Shown: piece by piece, positions 44,727-54,686 of the stretch | Numbering within the stretch: the first letter of the stretch is position 1 | Layout: each line of letters begins with the position of its first letter | Source of the DNA: Patella vulgata | Lineage: Eukaryota > Mollusca > Gastropoda > Patellidae | Length of the DNA: 64,000 nt | Direction: 5' to 3' | Assembly: GCF_932274485.2 (NCBI RefSeq) | Contig: NC_065882.2 | Span: 9,407,390 to 9,471,389 of the forward strand | The notes under the pieces: model-generated | Database searches by the model: none | What the model was told of the DNA's origin: nothing | Seen by the model: only the letters and a program-made list of their open reading frames with translations | Program-made: the position numbers and the translations under genes

Positions 44727-46253
44727 CTATTCAAAAAAAGTAGGGGATATTTGATTTTTGGGGCATAATACTAAAATATGCAAATGACTACGAAAAAAGT
44801 CACTATAGAACCTAACAGAAGAAACAATTCCAGTTACATGTGACGCCCAAACGCACCAATAGCTACCGCATGGAATGCAGGTGATGCTTGGGATCATCAT
44901 GGGGGTCCAACCCAAGATTTGCACGACTCTGACTTTGAATGTTACAGTCATTGTGGCATTGAATTCCAGGGTGGAAACATCAGTTTAATTGTTTTAGTGA
45001 CCAGAAAACAAATTTTGATATGCGTCGGCTTACCCAAAATGAAAGGTTACGTGCCCTTGGCATGCTACAGATCGGCACAACACAGGCGGTTGTGGCGCGG
45101 ACGATGAATGTTTCTCAGTCTGTCATAAGCAGGCTATGGTCCAGATACCGTGATACACAATCTGTACAGGACAGGCCACGCTCAGGTCGACCAAGGGCGA
45201 CAACTCAAGCCCAGGATCGATTTATCCGTACCTTGGCCTTGAGAAATCGTGTCATCACAGCAAATCAGATCAGCGCTCGTCTTCAAACAGACACTGGTGT
45301 GAGAGTGAGTGGCCAGACGATTCGGAATCGACTGCATAGGGGTCACCTTCGCGCCCGACGTCCTCGCGTGATCCCTTGTTTGAGAGATCATCACATTCAG
45401 GCAAGACGTTGTTGGTGTAGGGATCGTCAACACTGGGATAATCGACGCTGGAGCAATGTGATGTTTTCAGATGAGTCAAGGTTCACTGTTGATTTTTTGG
45501 ACAGACGTAGGAGGGTGTGGCGTCGTCGAAACGAGCGCTTCTAAGACGTTAACGTCATCAGACATGATCGATTTGGGGGTGGTTCTGTTATGATGTGAGG
45601 AGGCATCACTGTTGCTGGAAGAACGGCTTTACATGTTGTTGCAGGGCGTGTTACAGGCCAGTACTACCGGGACAACATCTTGGCAGTCCATGTTGTGCCG
45701 TTCGCACGACGTCATGGCCGCCGTTTCATCTTCCAGGATGACAACGCAAGATGTCACAGGGCCAGGATCGTTACAGGTTACCTCCAACAACAGAACATCA
45801 CCACATTACCTTGGCCAGCACTGAGTCCCGACCTCTCCCCCATCGAGCATGTCTGGGACATGCTTGGACAGAGGTTACGTCAACGTCAACAACGTCCTGC
45901 CAATGTCCAAGAACTTGCTGCTGCGTTGCAACAGGAATGGGACAATTTGGACCAAAATGACCTTAGACGTCTCATTAGGAGTATGCCACGTCGGATCAAT
46001 GCTTGTTTGGCAAACAGAGGAGGATTTACCCGTTACTGACTTGGTTGTGATGCTGTGGTAACTTTGCTGTTTGACCCCGGGTATCATTTTACCCATATAA
46101 TGGCCAGTCTGTGCCTTACTTAGTCTAACGATCATTTGGAATAAATCGATGAATGTGAACTTCATTTCATTTTGTCATTTGTTTCTTCGTCAGTTTCATT
46201 GGGTGACTTTAATAACACTTAAAAATCAAATATCCCCTACTTTTTTTGAATAG
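44727..46253 (+). mobile_element. Tc1-like DNA transposon, 1527 bp
   Basis: Perfect 33-bp terminal inverted repeats (44727-44759 and 46221-46253; ends CTATTCAAAAAAAGTAGGGG) flanked by TA (TATA on both sides), with one transposase frame between them. Length, TA target and a DD34E transposase place it in the Tc1 branch of Tc1/mariner. Identical ends suggest a young insertion, but the transposase has two stops, so this copy is not autonomous. Confidence 0.95.
45020..46039 (+). pseudogene. Tc1-type transposase with two in-frame stops
   Basis: A single frame from ATG 45020 to TGA 46037-46039 (339 codons) is broken by TAA 45542-45544 and TGA 45596-45598 and has no frameshift. N-terminal helix-turn-helix region (TQAVVARTMNVSQSVISRLW), GRPR motif at about residues 55-58, second DNA-binding region to about 130. 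The catalytic triad is visible: D151 (MFSDESRF), D241 (FQDDNA) and E276 (LSPIEHVWD), 34 residues between the last two. Both stops look like single transitions (TAA from CAA, TGA from TGG). Product if intact: cut-and-paste transposase acting on the terminal repeats. Confidence 0.93.
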
Positions 46254-46526
46254 TATATAATGGCTCGTGGATCAGAAGAGCGATGGGGTTTAGTGGCTAT
46301 GCACCCACCGCACGTGTACCCTGTAACACAGTTTAGAAAAAACAATCCTACGTCCCACACTACGACTATAAACACCCAATAAGACCTTGTTTCACATCAA
46401 ATAACCTACACATAACCTATTTAATAAACCGTTCAATATCTGTAATACAATATCCACACTGGATTAACCGTTATATTATACACACTGTCAAAATTACACT
46501 GTTCAAATTAATAGCTATCGTAAAGC

Positions 46527-46884
46527 AAATGAAATGAAATGAAATGGGGTTTAACGTCTTACTGTTCTGCTCCGGCTAAGCTAATGAAGACGAGCATACG
46601 CCATACAGTGAGCTATGCGGGAAATATTACCCACACAGCAACGTTACGGTCTGCTCTTATATCGAATTTCAACTACCATGGGATCTTTTACGTTCTCACG
46701 AATGGGTATACAGGACCATGGTTTTTCGTCCCATCCGAACGACTATACGTTGTCCATTACCAGGCCCTCTGTCCAGCCCCGCTGACAAGGGGGAACCACG
46801 CCGGAAGAACCCGATGAACTTTCTCGGTCAACGCAAAGGTCGAACAGCGGACCTCCAGACCAGCGAGCCCACCCGGCCCCGTAA
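46527..46884 (-). repeat. SINE-B, full length
   Basis: (GAAAT)n tail, complete body, head with GACCTCCAGACCAGCGAGCC. A further short reversed tail fragment lies at 46888-46938. Confidence 0.9.
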
Positions 46885-46938
46885 ACAAATGAATTGGGGT
46901 TTAACCGCCGATTTGTCCGACAGCGGTGCTACGGCCTA

Positions 46939-47131
46939 CGGGGGATTGGATGACCAAATGGTTAGAGCGTGCGCGTTGTATCACACGATCTGTTACTGAG
47001 TTAACTGGCGTGGTTTCGAGTAGGGTCGCCTGCCCAACCTCGTGGTTTTTCTCTGGGTCCCCAGTTATTGAAATAAAATGGAACCATATGTTAGTCCCGA
47101 AATGACCTGGTTTGCGTCGAGTGGAAGGTAA

Positions 47132-47162
<31 letters not shown>
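46939..47162 (+). repeat. SINE-A with core deletion
   Basis: GGATTGGATGACCAAATGG head, shortened B-box/core junction (GGTTTCGAGTAGGGTCGCC), CT tail. Confidence 0.85.
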
Positions 47163-47164
47163 AT

Positions 47165-48990
47165 ATTAGAACCGTTTACGTTTCTTTCCTTTGTTTTTTT
47201 TTATATTGTAACCTGTTTATGTTAGAAGGAGTGAAAAATATGTGACGATATTGTGATTATGTTTTATCTACATCATAAGACCGTATATTAAGAGATTACT
47301 GGCAAATCACCAAAAAAAATTTACGTGGATTATTTCATCAGAGATAGACGACTACACATGTAAACAACTTCAGGTATTTCATTACAACGAATCGATATCT
47401 AGTAGCGAACGATAGTAAACGGTGATTTAATTGACAATACTAGAAGTGTATCAGTGCCACTCGCCTAACGGGATACTAGCGTGTGAAGAAATACTAAATT
47501 ATCCAAAACAGTTAATTGACTGGTTTTCAGAAGATTGGTGTTTACGACAGTTCCATAAAATTCTAAATTGTAAGTTGTTTTTTTTTCTGGATAAGAACAA
47601 GTTCCTCAAAAAAAAGGTTGAATGTATTTACTAATGTTTATAAAACTGGACCCTGGATAAGAATAGTTCTCGAGAATTATCCGTTTCTGCGGTTCTTATT
47701 ATTAAAAATAGGTTAAAAGAAGTTTTGTAAAAACTTGGAAGTTCTAACATTGCCAAGACAGTGGCACTACGGCCTACTATGGATTTCCAACTGTCAAAGG
47801 ATCTTTAACGTCCAACGAAAAGTAGATATATATTACTAAATCGACTAAAGAAAGGGCGTTCGAGATTTTTACAGGATTGTTTTATAAGATTTTTACGTGA
47901 TTTTATTTGTGTATTTCAGGAGTTTGGCAGACGTTCTTAGTCGGATATAAAAGGAGGACTCTTTCTTAAACCGGATAATCTACCCAAACTGGGTTCTTGT
48001 TTTACCCAGTGGTGTTAGCACCATACGGGTTCCTTTGTGACCGCAATCGGCCGTTCATGACCGCAACTTGAAGAAGCTCGCTTGAAACCACGGGGTTGTT
48101 CCCGGCGGAGTCATAAGTGTTTTGTGTTTGTTTTTACAAATGATTTAACTGCACTTTTAAACAGAAGCCTACTTGTTTTATTATCAGCCGACCTTGATCT
48201 GATTCTCAGTGTAAAATTACCCAATGTCCACAAACACTTATCATTGACGTAAAACACAGTAGTCGCTTACGTCATTTTGTCAAAGGTCCCAGAGGTACAT
48301 GTGTATTCATAAGATTAAGTCACGAATTCCTAGTCTTAAAATAAAAAATATCGGTATCGTTTTCTCTAAGTTACTCAAACACCGCAGAACAGAAGGATAA
48401 AAGTCAATGGTCGCGGATTGCAGTGGTTAGAATCTCCGAAATTTCTGCGATATACATCCGTATTGGATTCTCTTAGACTGAATAATTCAAAACCACGGGA
48501 TAATAGCGAGGAGTTGGAGCTGATGGATAGCTAGATTTGGACTAACGGACACTGGGTGAACTATTGCATTATTTGAATTACTCACGAAGGATAATTCCGG
48601 ACCGATTATTCACAAGCTATATAAGGACAATAAGAAGATCAGTTTGACTTAGGATTGGAAGTGATCGCTGAGTTAATAATCGCTGGAATTACTAAGGATA
48701 TTTATCCGATATTCAAATAATAACAGTCGTAATTATCAGCCGCTGTTCTTCAAGTGATCTTGGATATTTCATAAGTTCTGTTTAAACAGCACGTCTTTGG
48801 AGCCAGTTCTGGATATTTAAACTTTCGGATTAGCGGGTGGTCGGAACATTTACGACAACATAGATTTGTTATTCATTGATTTAATTGATTGTACTGTGAA
48901 AGACAAGTTGCAAAAATAAACTTGTTAAAGCCAGATTTTACAATATTGATACTAAACACCGTTATAAATCTCAACAACCAGTCGGAAGCG
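47165..48990. other. Mostly featureless; possible leader of the 142-codon ORF
   Basis: Contains a SINE-B remnant at 47740-47818 (AGACAGTGGCACTACGGCC). A TATA-box-like GGATATAAAAGGAGG lies at 47944-47958, a kilobase before the ATG at 48996. No splice structure could be assigned, so a promoter here is only a possibility. Confidence 0.3.
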
Positions 48991-48995
48991 TCAAT

Positions 48996-49424
48996 ATGGC
49001 GTCGCCTCCGTCTCATATATTTCAACAAATACTCCGTTCGCTACGAGATCATCCTGATGACGACTACGATGACGACTTAAAGGACCCCGCGTGCAGTGAG
49101 TGCGGGATGGATTTAGAACATACAATAGAACAGCATCACGAAGACGAATTCTTTTTCCATGGTGACCAACATTGGTCGAACACAGGGCCCTGCTCGCGAT
49201 GCTCTAAAACCAACTACGATTTTCACGATGGCCATAAGCACGAAGGTGGTTCTTTGCCATCGTCGCGAGCATCAAGTAGAGAGCATCACGTGCATTGGGC
49301 AGACGATGATCGTCATCAATTGGTTCGTTCTCGGCCTAGAAAGAAATACACACGTCATCCAGCCAAGTCAGCACCGGTTAAACCGATTTTAAAACAAGGC
49401 AATGTTAATCACAGACCCACTTAA
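48996..49424 (+). CDS. 142-residue protein with two CxxC pairs, function unknown
   Basis: ATG at 48996 in a good start context (GTCAATATGG) opens an uninterrupted frame to TAA 49422-49424. Its GC content and codon use are clearly different from the AT-rich surroundings, which argues for a real gene. Visible features: an acidic run (HPDDDYDDDLKD, about residues 19-30), CSECG (about 34) and CSRCS (about 67), which could bind one zinc ion, many His residues between and after them, VHWADDD (about 99-105) and a basic C-terminus (RPRKKYTRHPAK, then PVKPILKQ). No signal peptide or membrane segment. It may be single-exon or the last coding exon of a longer gene. AATAAA at 50312 could be its polyadenylation signal. 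I do not recognise the family. Confidence 0.65.
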   Translation: MASPPSHIFQQILRSLRDHPDDDYDDDLKDPACSECGMDLEHTIEQHHEDEFFFHGDQHWSNTGPCSRCSKTNYDFHDGHKHEGGSLPSSRASSREHHVHWADDDRHQLVRSRPRKKYTRHPAKSAPVKPILKQGNVNHRPT

Positions 49425-50335
49425 AGCCCTGTTCAATGTCTTGGTGGTATATAAAGTACTGAACAGGAAATTTTGCAAAGGAGAAGTTCACTTAGTAAAA
49501 GATGGCTGCCTTTTACGATAGTGGACTGAGACCGTGGCTAACCGGGCTGAAGCCAAGGGCCCCTAATATTTAGGGAACCTCCAATTTATTTAACAGAAAT
49601 TGTTTGTGTGTAAACTAAATTTCATACCTAGACCCTAGATGGAGAGGGGGTATGCCGAGTGTGTATGGGGTATAGACTAGTCTTTATATGGAGATCCTGT
49701 TTAATGCTACAGTCGGCAAAAGTTTCTTCTTTGGACTGCAAATTTCCAAGTTGAACGGATGAACTCATTATCAATGATAATTATTATATTTTCACAAAAT
49801 ATGGCTAAACTAGAATGACACCAGATCGCTAGTGATCAGTTGGATGGAGGGGTGTTTGAATAATAGACAAGGTCCCAGTGCAACCTTTATAATCTGGACC
49901 TGGCATTATTGAAATTACAATAGACATTCAGGAACATATGTGATCAAAATGTGGGCGCGCATTCATGCCCGCTCCACCCTCATCATTGTTGCGGAAATTC
50001 TCAGATGAAACTGACGCATTGACAATTTGATCATACGTGCCTTTTGTTAATCAAAATCATAGTTAATTTATCAAATTCAGTATAAAAACGGCCCCTTATA
50101 TGGCGTACAAATTTGACTCCTGTTGATGGACATGCAATTTAGTCTTTCATCTGAAAAGGGAGTGGAGAAGAAATAATCACATATTATTTGTATTTAAGGC
50201 AACTCATTTTAATTGTTGATTTTTTGTGATAGCTATTATAACTATTGATATTATATTTGATGGAGTTATGATCTGATATTTTCTATATTGTTGACATGTT
50301 ACCTAGCAATCAATAAACTAATGTTGTACATATGC
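49425..50335. other. Presumed 3' UTR / intergenic, no feature recognised
   Basis: No repeat family identified. AATAAA at 50312-50317 is the first clear polyadenylation-type hexamer. Confidence 0.35.
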
Positions 50336-50339
50336 AGAA

Positions 50340-51140
50340 TCTTATTTTATACGCCCACATTTTCATGTCGACGTATGGTCGTCGCCCCTGTCCGTCCGTC
50401 CGTCCACAATTTGTTTGTGGACACTCTACAGGTCACAATTTTTATACGCCCACATTTTCATGTGGACGTATATTGTCGTCGTCCCTGTCCGTCCGTCTGT
50501 CCACAATTTGTTTGTGGATACTCTACAGGTCACAATTTTTATCCGATTTTGACGAAACTTGAAATATAGGTCTATCTCCCAAAGATATTGGCATGTATCG
50601 GACGATAACTTCATGGATTATGGCCCCTGATACGAAAAATCACGTTTGTAGCTTGTGGACACTCGAGAGGTCACAATTTTGATCCGATTTTGATGAAACT
50701 TGAAATGCATGTTTATAACCCAAATATCTTGTTGTCTTTCGATATTCGCGCATATCGCATCGAAGCCTCCTGAATTATCGCCCCTGATTGTACGAAAAAT
50801 CGAGCTTTTAGCATGTGGTCCCTCTAGCGAGGTCACAACTTTTATCCGATTTACAAAAACGTTTGAATATACCACCGTTACACCCAAATTTTGTGAAAAT
50901 CGGACCAAAACTGCCGGACCAAATGGCCGCCCCTTGTACGCAAATAGTGTAAAATATGGTATATCAAGGTTGTGGACCCTCTAGAGGTCACAACTTTCAT
51001 CTGATTTGATGAAACTTGGAATGCATGTTTATATCCCAACGATCTTGGTTCCTTTCGATATTTGCACATATCGGATCATAACTTCCTGAATTATGGCCCC
51101 TGATTGAACAAAAAAAAATCGGTTTTGTTTTTAGTATGTT
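50340..51140 (+). repeat. Multimeric repeat opening with TATACGCCCACATTTTCATG
   Basis: The opening phrase occurs twice (50349, 50434), followed by CCGTCCGTC-rich sequence. Four to five blocks of about 150 bp follow, each with GAGGTCACAATTTTGATCCG, GATGAAACTTGAAATGCATG and TATCGCATCG/TATCGGATCA-type phrases, and ATTATGGCCCCTGATT. I associate this kind of repeat with molluscan and other lophotrochozoan genomes (from memory). ORFs on either strand here follow the repeat and are not supported as genes. Confidence 0.75.
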
Positions 51141-51599
51141 TTCTATCCATCTCTTGCAAAATATGGGGGCATCTTGCCTGGCAGCCGCTGGTTCTTTTCC
51201 AAGGCCACAAATTGCTTCTTTTATGCTATATCTCAAACTAGTCCACTATACCAGCCAAGAAGTCCTAACGGGATTAAGCTAGCTTAAGCTTGCATGGGAC
51301 CACTTCCTGACATATCACCGGGGTCCTTGCATCAAGGGGGCGTATTCTGGTCATTGCCAGTCACACTCACACAAATGCAATTTGCATGTCAGTATGATTG
51401 ATAATTATTTTTTTAGAACTAATTTGGGGGCCCTGCCTGCAGCCATGTCAGCACGCGCCTTGATCCGGTGTTTCAATCTAGTTATCCTTTGATAAAGATC
51501 CAGAATGAAACCCATGACAAGAAAAAGCGTCTGATCGTTCAGGCACGACGCAAACCATTGTAGCTTGTAGACTATTGACAGGCAGCACGTTACAGGGGT

Positions 51600-51930
51600 G
51601 TGGCTTTTCACCGACGACGACCGCCGATTCCTTTAAATTGACCGCCGACGACCGCCAATTGCTCTCAAAATACAAGATATTGTTAACACAATTCAGAATA
51701 GGGACTATTAGGCCACATTTGCCCAACCTTTATGATTATATTTACCATATATAAGATCGCCGATTCCTTTCAATTAACCGCCGATTGTTCTTAAAATACA
51801 TGTAAACACAATTTGCATTTGCACACACATATAATCTTCAAACATTTATGATTATTTTTTCCATATAATATTAGACAGCCGACGACTGCCAATTCCTGTT
51901 AAATTGCCACCAACGACTACCGACGATTGG
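51600..51930 (+). repeat. ~150-bp tandem duplication rich in CCGCCGACGACCG
   Basis: GCCGATTCCTTTMAATT, AAAATACA, CACAATT and TTTATGATTAT recur in the same order two to three times. Confidence 0.65.
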
Positions 51931-52355
51931 AATTCGAAATAAAGAGTCCGGGCAAAATGTCCCTCATAAGACACTATGGACGCCGAACCAGAATCACGTG
52001 AAATCATGTCACTCGAAAATACAGAAAAACTGTTCGGTAAGATAAGGTTAAGATTTCAGTGTTCCACTCATCACTTATTTCAATGCAAACTGTAAGGTGT
52101 GTTGAAAATTTTGCAATTGAACCGAATTTTACTTGCTCAAGGCCTCGAATAGTGTATCAATTGTAGCCGTCAATAAGAATTATCACAGCTACAAATATTG
52201 CATTTAATAGCCCACTAACCTGCAAATTATTATCACATATGAAAATAGATAGGGGTTTATGCCAGCTCTAAAGGTATGGAGTAAAATATCTCATCGGTGC
52301 TTTGATCCCTTTAAAACATCCTGTAATTTTTATAACATGTACAAGGAGAAGAATT

Positions 52356-52815
52356 TTAAAGTAGCTAAGTCTCTAACTCAATATCATCCAAAATCTTCGA
52401 CATTGAAAACACGATTTATTTGTCGGTTTAAATCAACATTGATGTTGTGATCTTAATGGGAAAAGATAGCCTTCTGATATCCAATATATAATTCGTTTCA
52501 GCGCTATTTGTAATAAGGGACTCGAAAAACGAGGCTAGGCATATTCCACAAGTTATGTCAAACAGTGACGCTATATTCTTATCTGGAGAGCATGCCCAAT
52601 AAATACTATCCGGGTAGACATGAATAACCAGACGCTAGAGATTGAAATTCGATTGAGAATACTGGCGTATTTCGCGGAACCTAACTGATTAGAAATTACA
52701 GTAAAAACAGAAACGATTGAATGTAAATCAATTTATATACATTCATATTACAATGTGTTGCGACCCATTTGTGTCAATTTCTAGCTCCCAAATATTAGCG
52801 ACTTAGCTTCTTTAA
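52356..52815 (+). mobile_element. MITE-2 copy (TTAA-flanked)
   Basis: Family definition. Inverted ends TTAAAGTAGCTAAGTC and GACTTAGCTTCTTTAA; interior with CTCAATATCATCCAAAATCT, CATATTCCACAAGTTATGTC, CTGGCGTATTTCGC and TGTTGCGACCCATTTGTG. Copies are 460-515 bp. TTAA at 52356-52359 and 52812-52815. Confidence 0.88.
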
Positions 52816-52974
52816 TTTGACAGCATGGTTATCGCCTTCCCTGTTTGTAATATCGACTGTCAAGGGATCTTTATGTTTATTAGGTTGTTATTTCCTGCCT
52901 TCTGAATGACAATGACTAGACACAATTGGTTTTTAGCCCTTTAGGTGTCACTCCTCACGTGGGAGTGAGTCAGA

Positions 52975-53197
52975 GAGCGAGAGAGAGATATGTTGTTTAA
53001 CGTCCACTCAACACAAACTAGTTCATTTCGGGACTAACATTTGATTCAATTTTATTTCAATAATTTGCTTGCCCTTAGGAATTTTAGCAGCGGGAGGGAA
53101 GTGGAGAACAGGTGACCCTACTTCTTGTAAAGTACATTAAGTGACAGACATTATGATCTAATGTGCACGCCTTATAGATCATTCAGCCACCCCACTG
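52975..53197 (-). repeat. SINE-A, diverged
   Basis: GA tail, TTTCGGGACTAACATTTGAT, shortened core, eroded head. Confidence 0.8.
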
Positions 53198-53584
53198 ACT
53201 CACATGTAAGAAACGGGGCTTCAAAAATCCCAAAGGTCCTTCTTGACCCAGGACAGGATTCGAACCACACAGCCCAGTGCAGAGTTAAGTTATTAAATCT
53301 TTCAAACCTCATAACCACTCAGCCCAGTGCATAGTTGAGTTATTAAATCTACCCTTATTGGGAGTTAAAAAATCAATACATTTATTGAATTAATAAAATT
53401 TAATAAAACAACATTCCCATAAAAATAACGTTATATATACAACACATAAACATAATTATAATTTAATTAAACACCATTCACATAAAAAAATATATATGAC
53501 ACATAAATATAATTAATTCTAAAATTACACTAATTTATTTTTTTGTTATTGCACATATCCAAAATATAAAATTAGTTATTGAGC

Positions 53585-54170
53585 AGATTATTATCAGATG
53601 TTTATAACATTCACTTCCCCCGCCCCCAACATTGTTATTTCATATTCAGCATATTATAATCAGATGTTTATAACATTCAATTCCCCCACTACCACTATGT
53701 TATTTCATATTTAGCATAGTATTATCGGATGTTTATAACCATCACTCCCCCACCCCCACCCCGCCCCCCACATTGTTATTTCATATTCAGGGGGGGATGG
53801 ATGGTTGAATGGTTAGCGTACGCGCGCTGTATCATAAAGTCTGTCATTGAGTCGACTGGCGTGGTTTCGAATCCCCGGTTGTACGTGGCAAGGAGTAGGG
53901 TCGTCTGTCCAACCTCGTGGGTTTTCTCCGGGTCCTCCGGTTTCCTCCCACTGCTAAAGACCCCTACGCGCAAGCGAATTATGTAAATAAAATCAAACCA
54001 TATGTTAGTCCCGAAATGACCTAGTTTGTGTCGAGTGGACGTTAAACCCCATTTCTCTCTCTCTCTCATTTCATATTCAGTATATTATTATCAGATGTTA
54101 ATAACATTCAGTTAACACAACTGTTATTTCATATTCAACAGAATATTATCAGATGTTTATAACATTCCCT
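53585..54170 (+). repeat. ~67-bp minisatellite split by a SINE-A
   Basis: Units with CAGATGTTTATAACATTCA, a C-rich stretch, and GTTATTTCATATTCAG: three before and two after the SINE at 53791-54067. The target-site duplication of the SINE is part of the unit. Confidence 0.85.
53791..54067 (+). repeat. SINE-A, full length, young
   Basis: Complete and close to the copy at 18283. It is flanked by a perfect 13-bp duplication ATTTCATATTCAG (53778-53790 and 54068-54080). Confidence 0.95.
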
Positions 54171-54267
54171 GAACTCTACTATGATATCACCATAGTTACA
54201 TAATTATGTTAAATAAATTATAATTATGTTGTTTAAATCATGTAGCTATAAATAGGCTTTAAATATG

Positions 54268-54477
54268 TTCAATTTTATTTCAATAATTCGCTTGTGCGTA
54301 GGGGTCTTTAGCAGTGGGCAGAAACCAGAGGATTCAGAGCAAACCCACCAGGTTGGACAGGCGACACTACTCCTTGTTCCGTACAAGCAGTGAATCGAAA
54401 CTAGGCCAGATGACTCAAAGATAGACCTTATGATACAATGCCCACGCATTAGCCATTCGGCCATCCAACCTCCTGCC
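54268..54477 (-). repeat. SINE-A lacking its tail
   Basis: TTTTATTTCAATAATTCGC to GGCCATCCAACCTCCTGCC. Confidence 0.88.
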
Positions 54478-54526
54478 ATGATTATAAACAGAATAAGCCA
54501 GGTTAGTGAGAAAAGTAGGATGTTAA

Positions 54527-54601
54527 CAGGGGCGGATCCAGGAATTTTTGCAGGAAGGGGTTTGCCAGGTTCCTCATAACCCCCCTCTGGATCCGCCCCT
54601 G
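54527..54601. mobile_element. 75-bp hAT-like micro-element
   Basis: CAGGGGCGGATCCAG and CTGGATCCGCCCCTG are perfect inverted ends of a 75-bp unit. GTTAA stands on both sides (54522-54526 and 54602-54606). The CAGGGGCGGATCC end is a common hAT-type terminus; the class is an inference. Confidence 0.65.
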
Positions 54602-54686
54602 GTTAAACCACATATCATTTATTATTAACAATCGTATATCAAATGTATTTTTTAAAATTTCCTACAAATAATAAAACATGTTTCGT

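Noticed and set aside
45182-45479. ORFs overlapping the Tc1 transposase on other frames and the opposite strand
   Set aside because: Shadows of the GC-richer transposase frame, which carries all catalytic motifs.
50332-51236. Several ORFs on both strands
   Set aside because: They follow the ~150-bp modules of the multimeric repeat and change with module boundaries.
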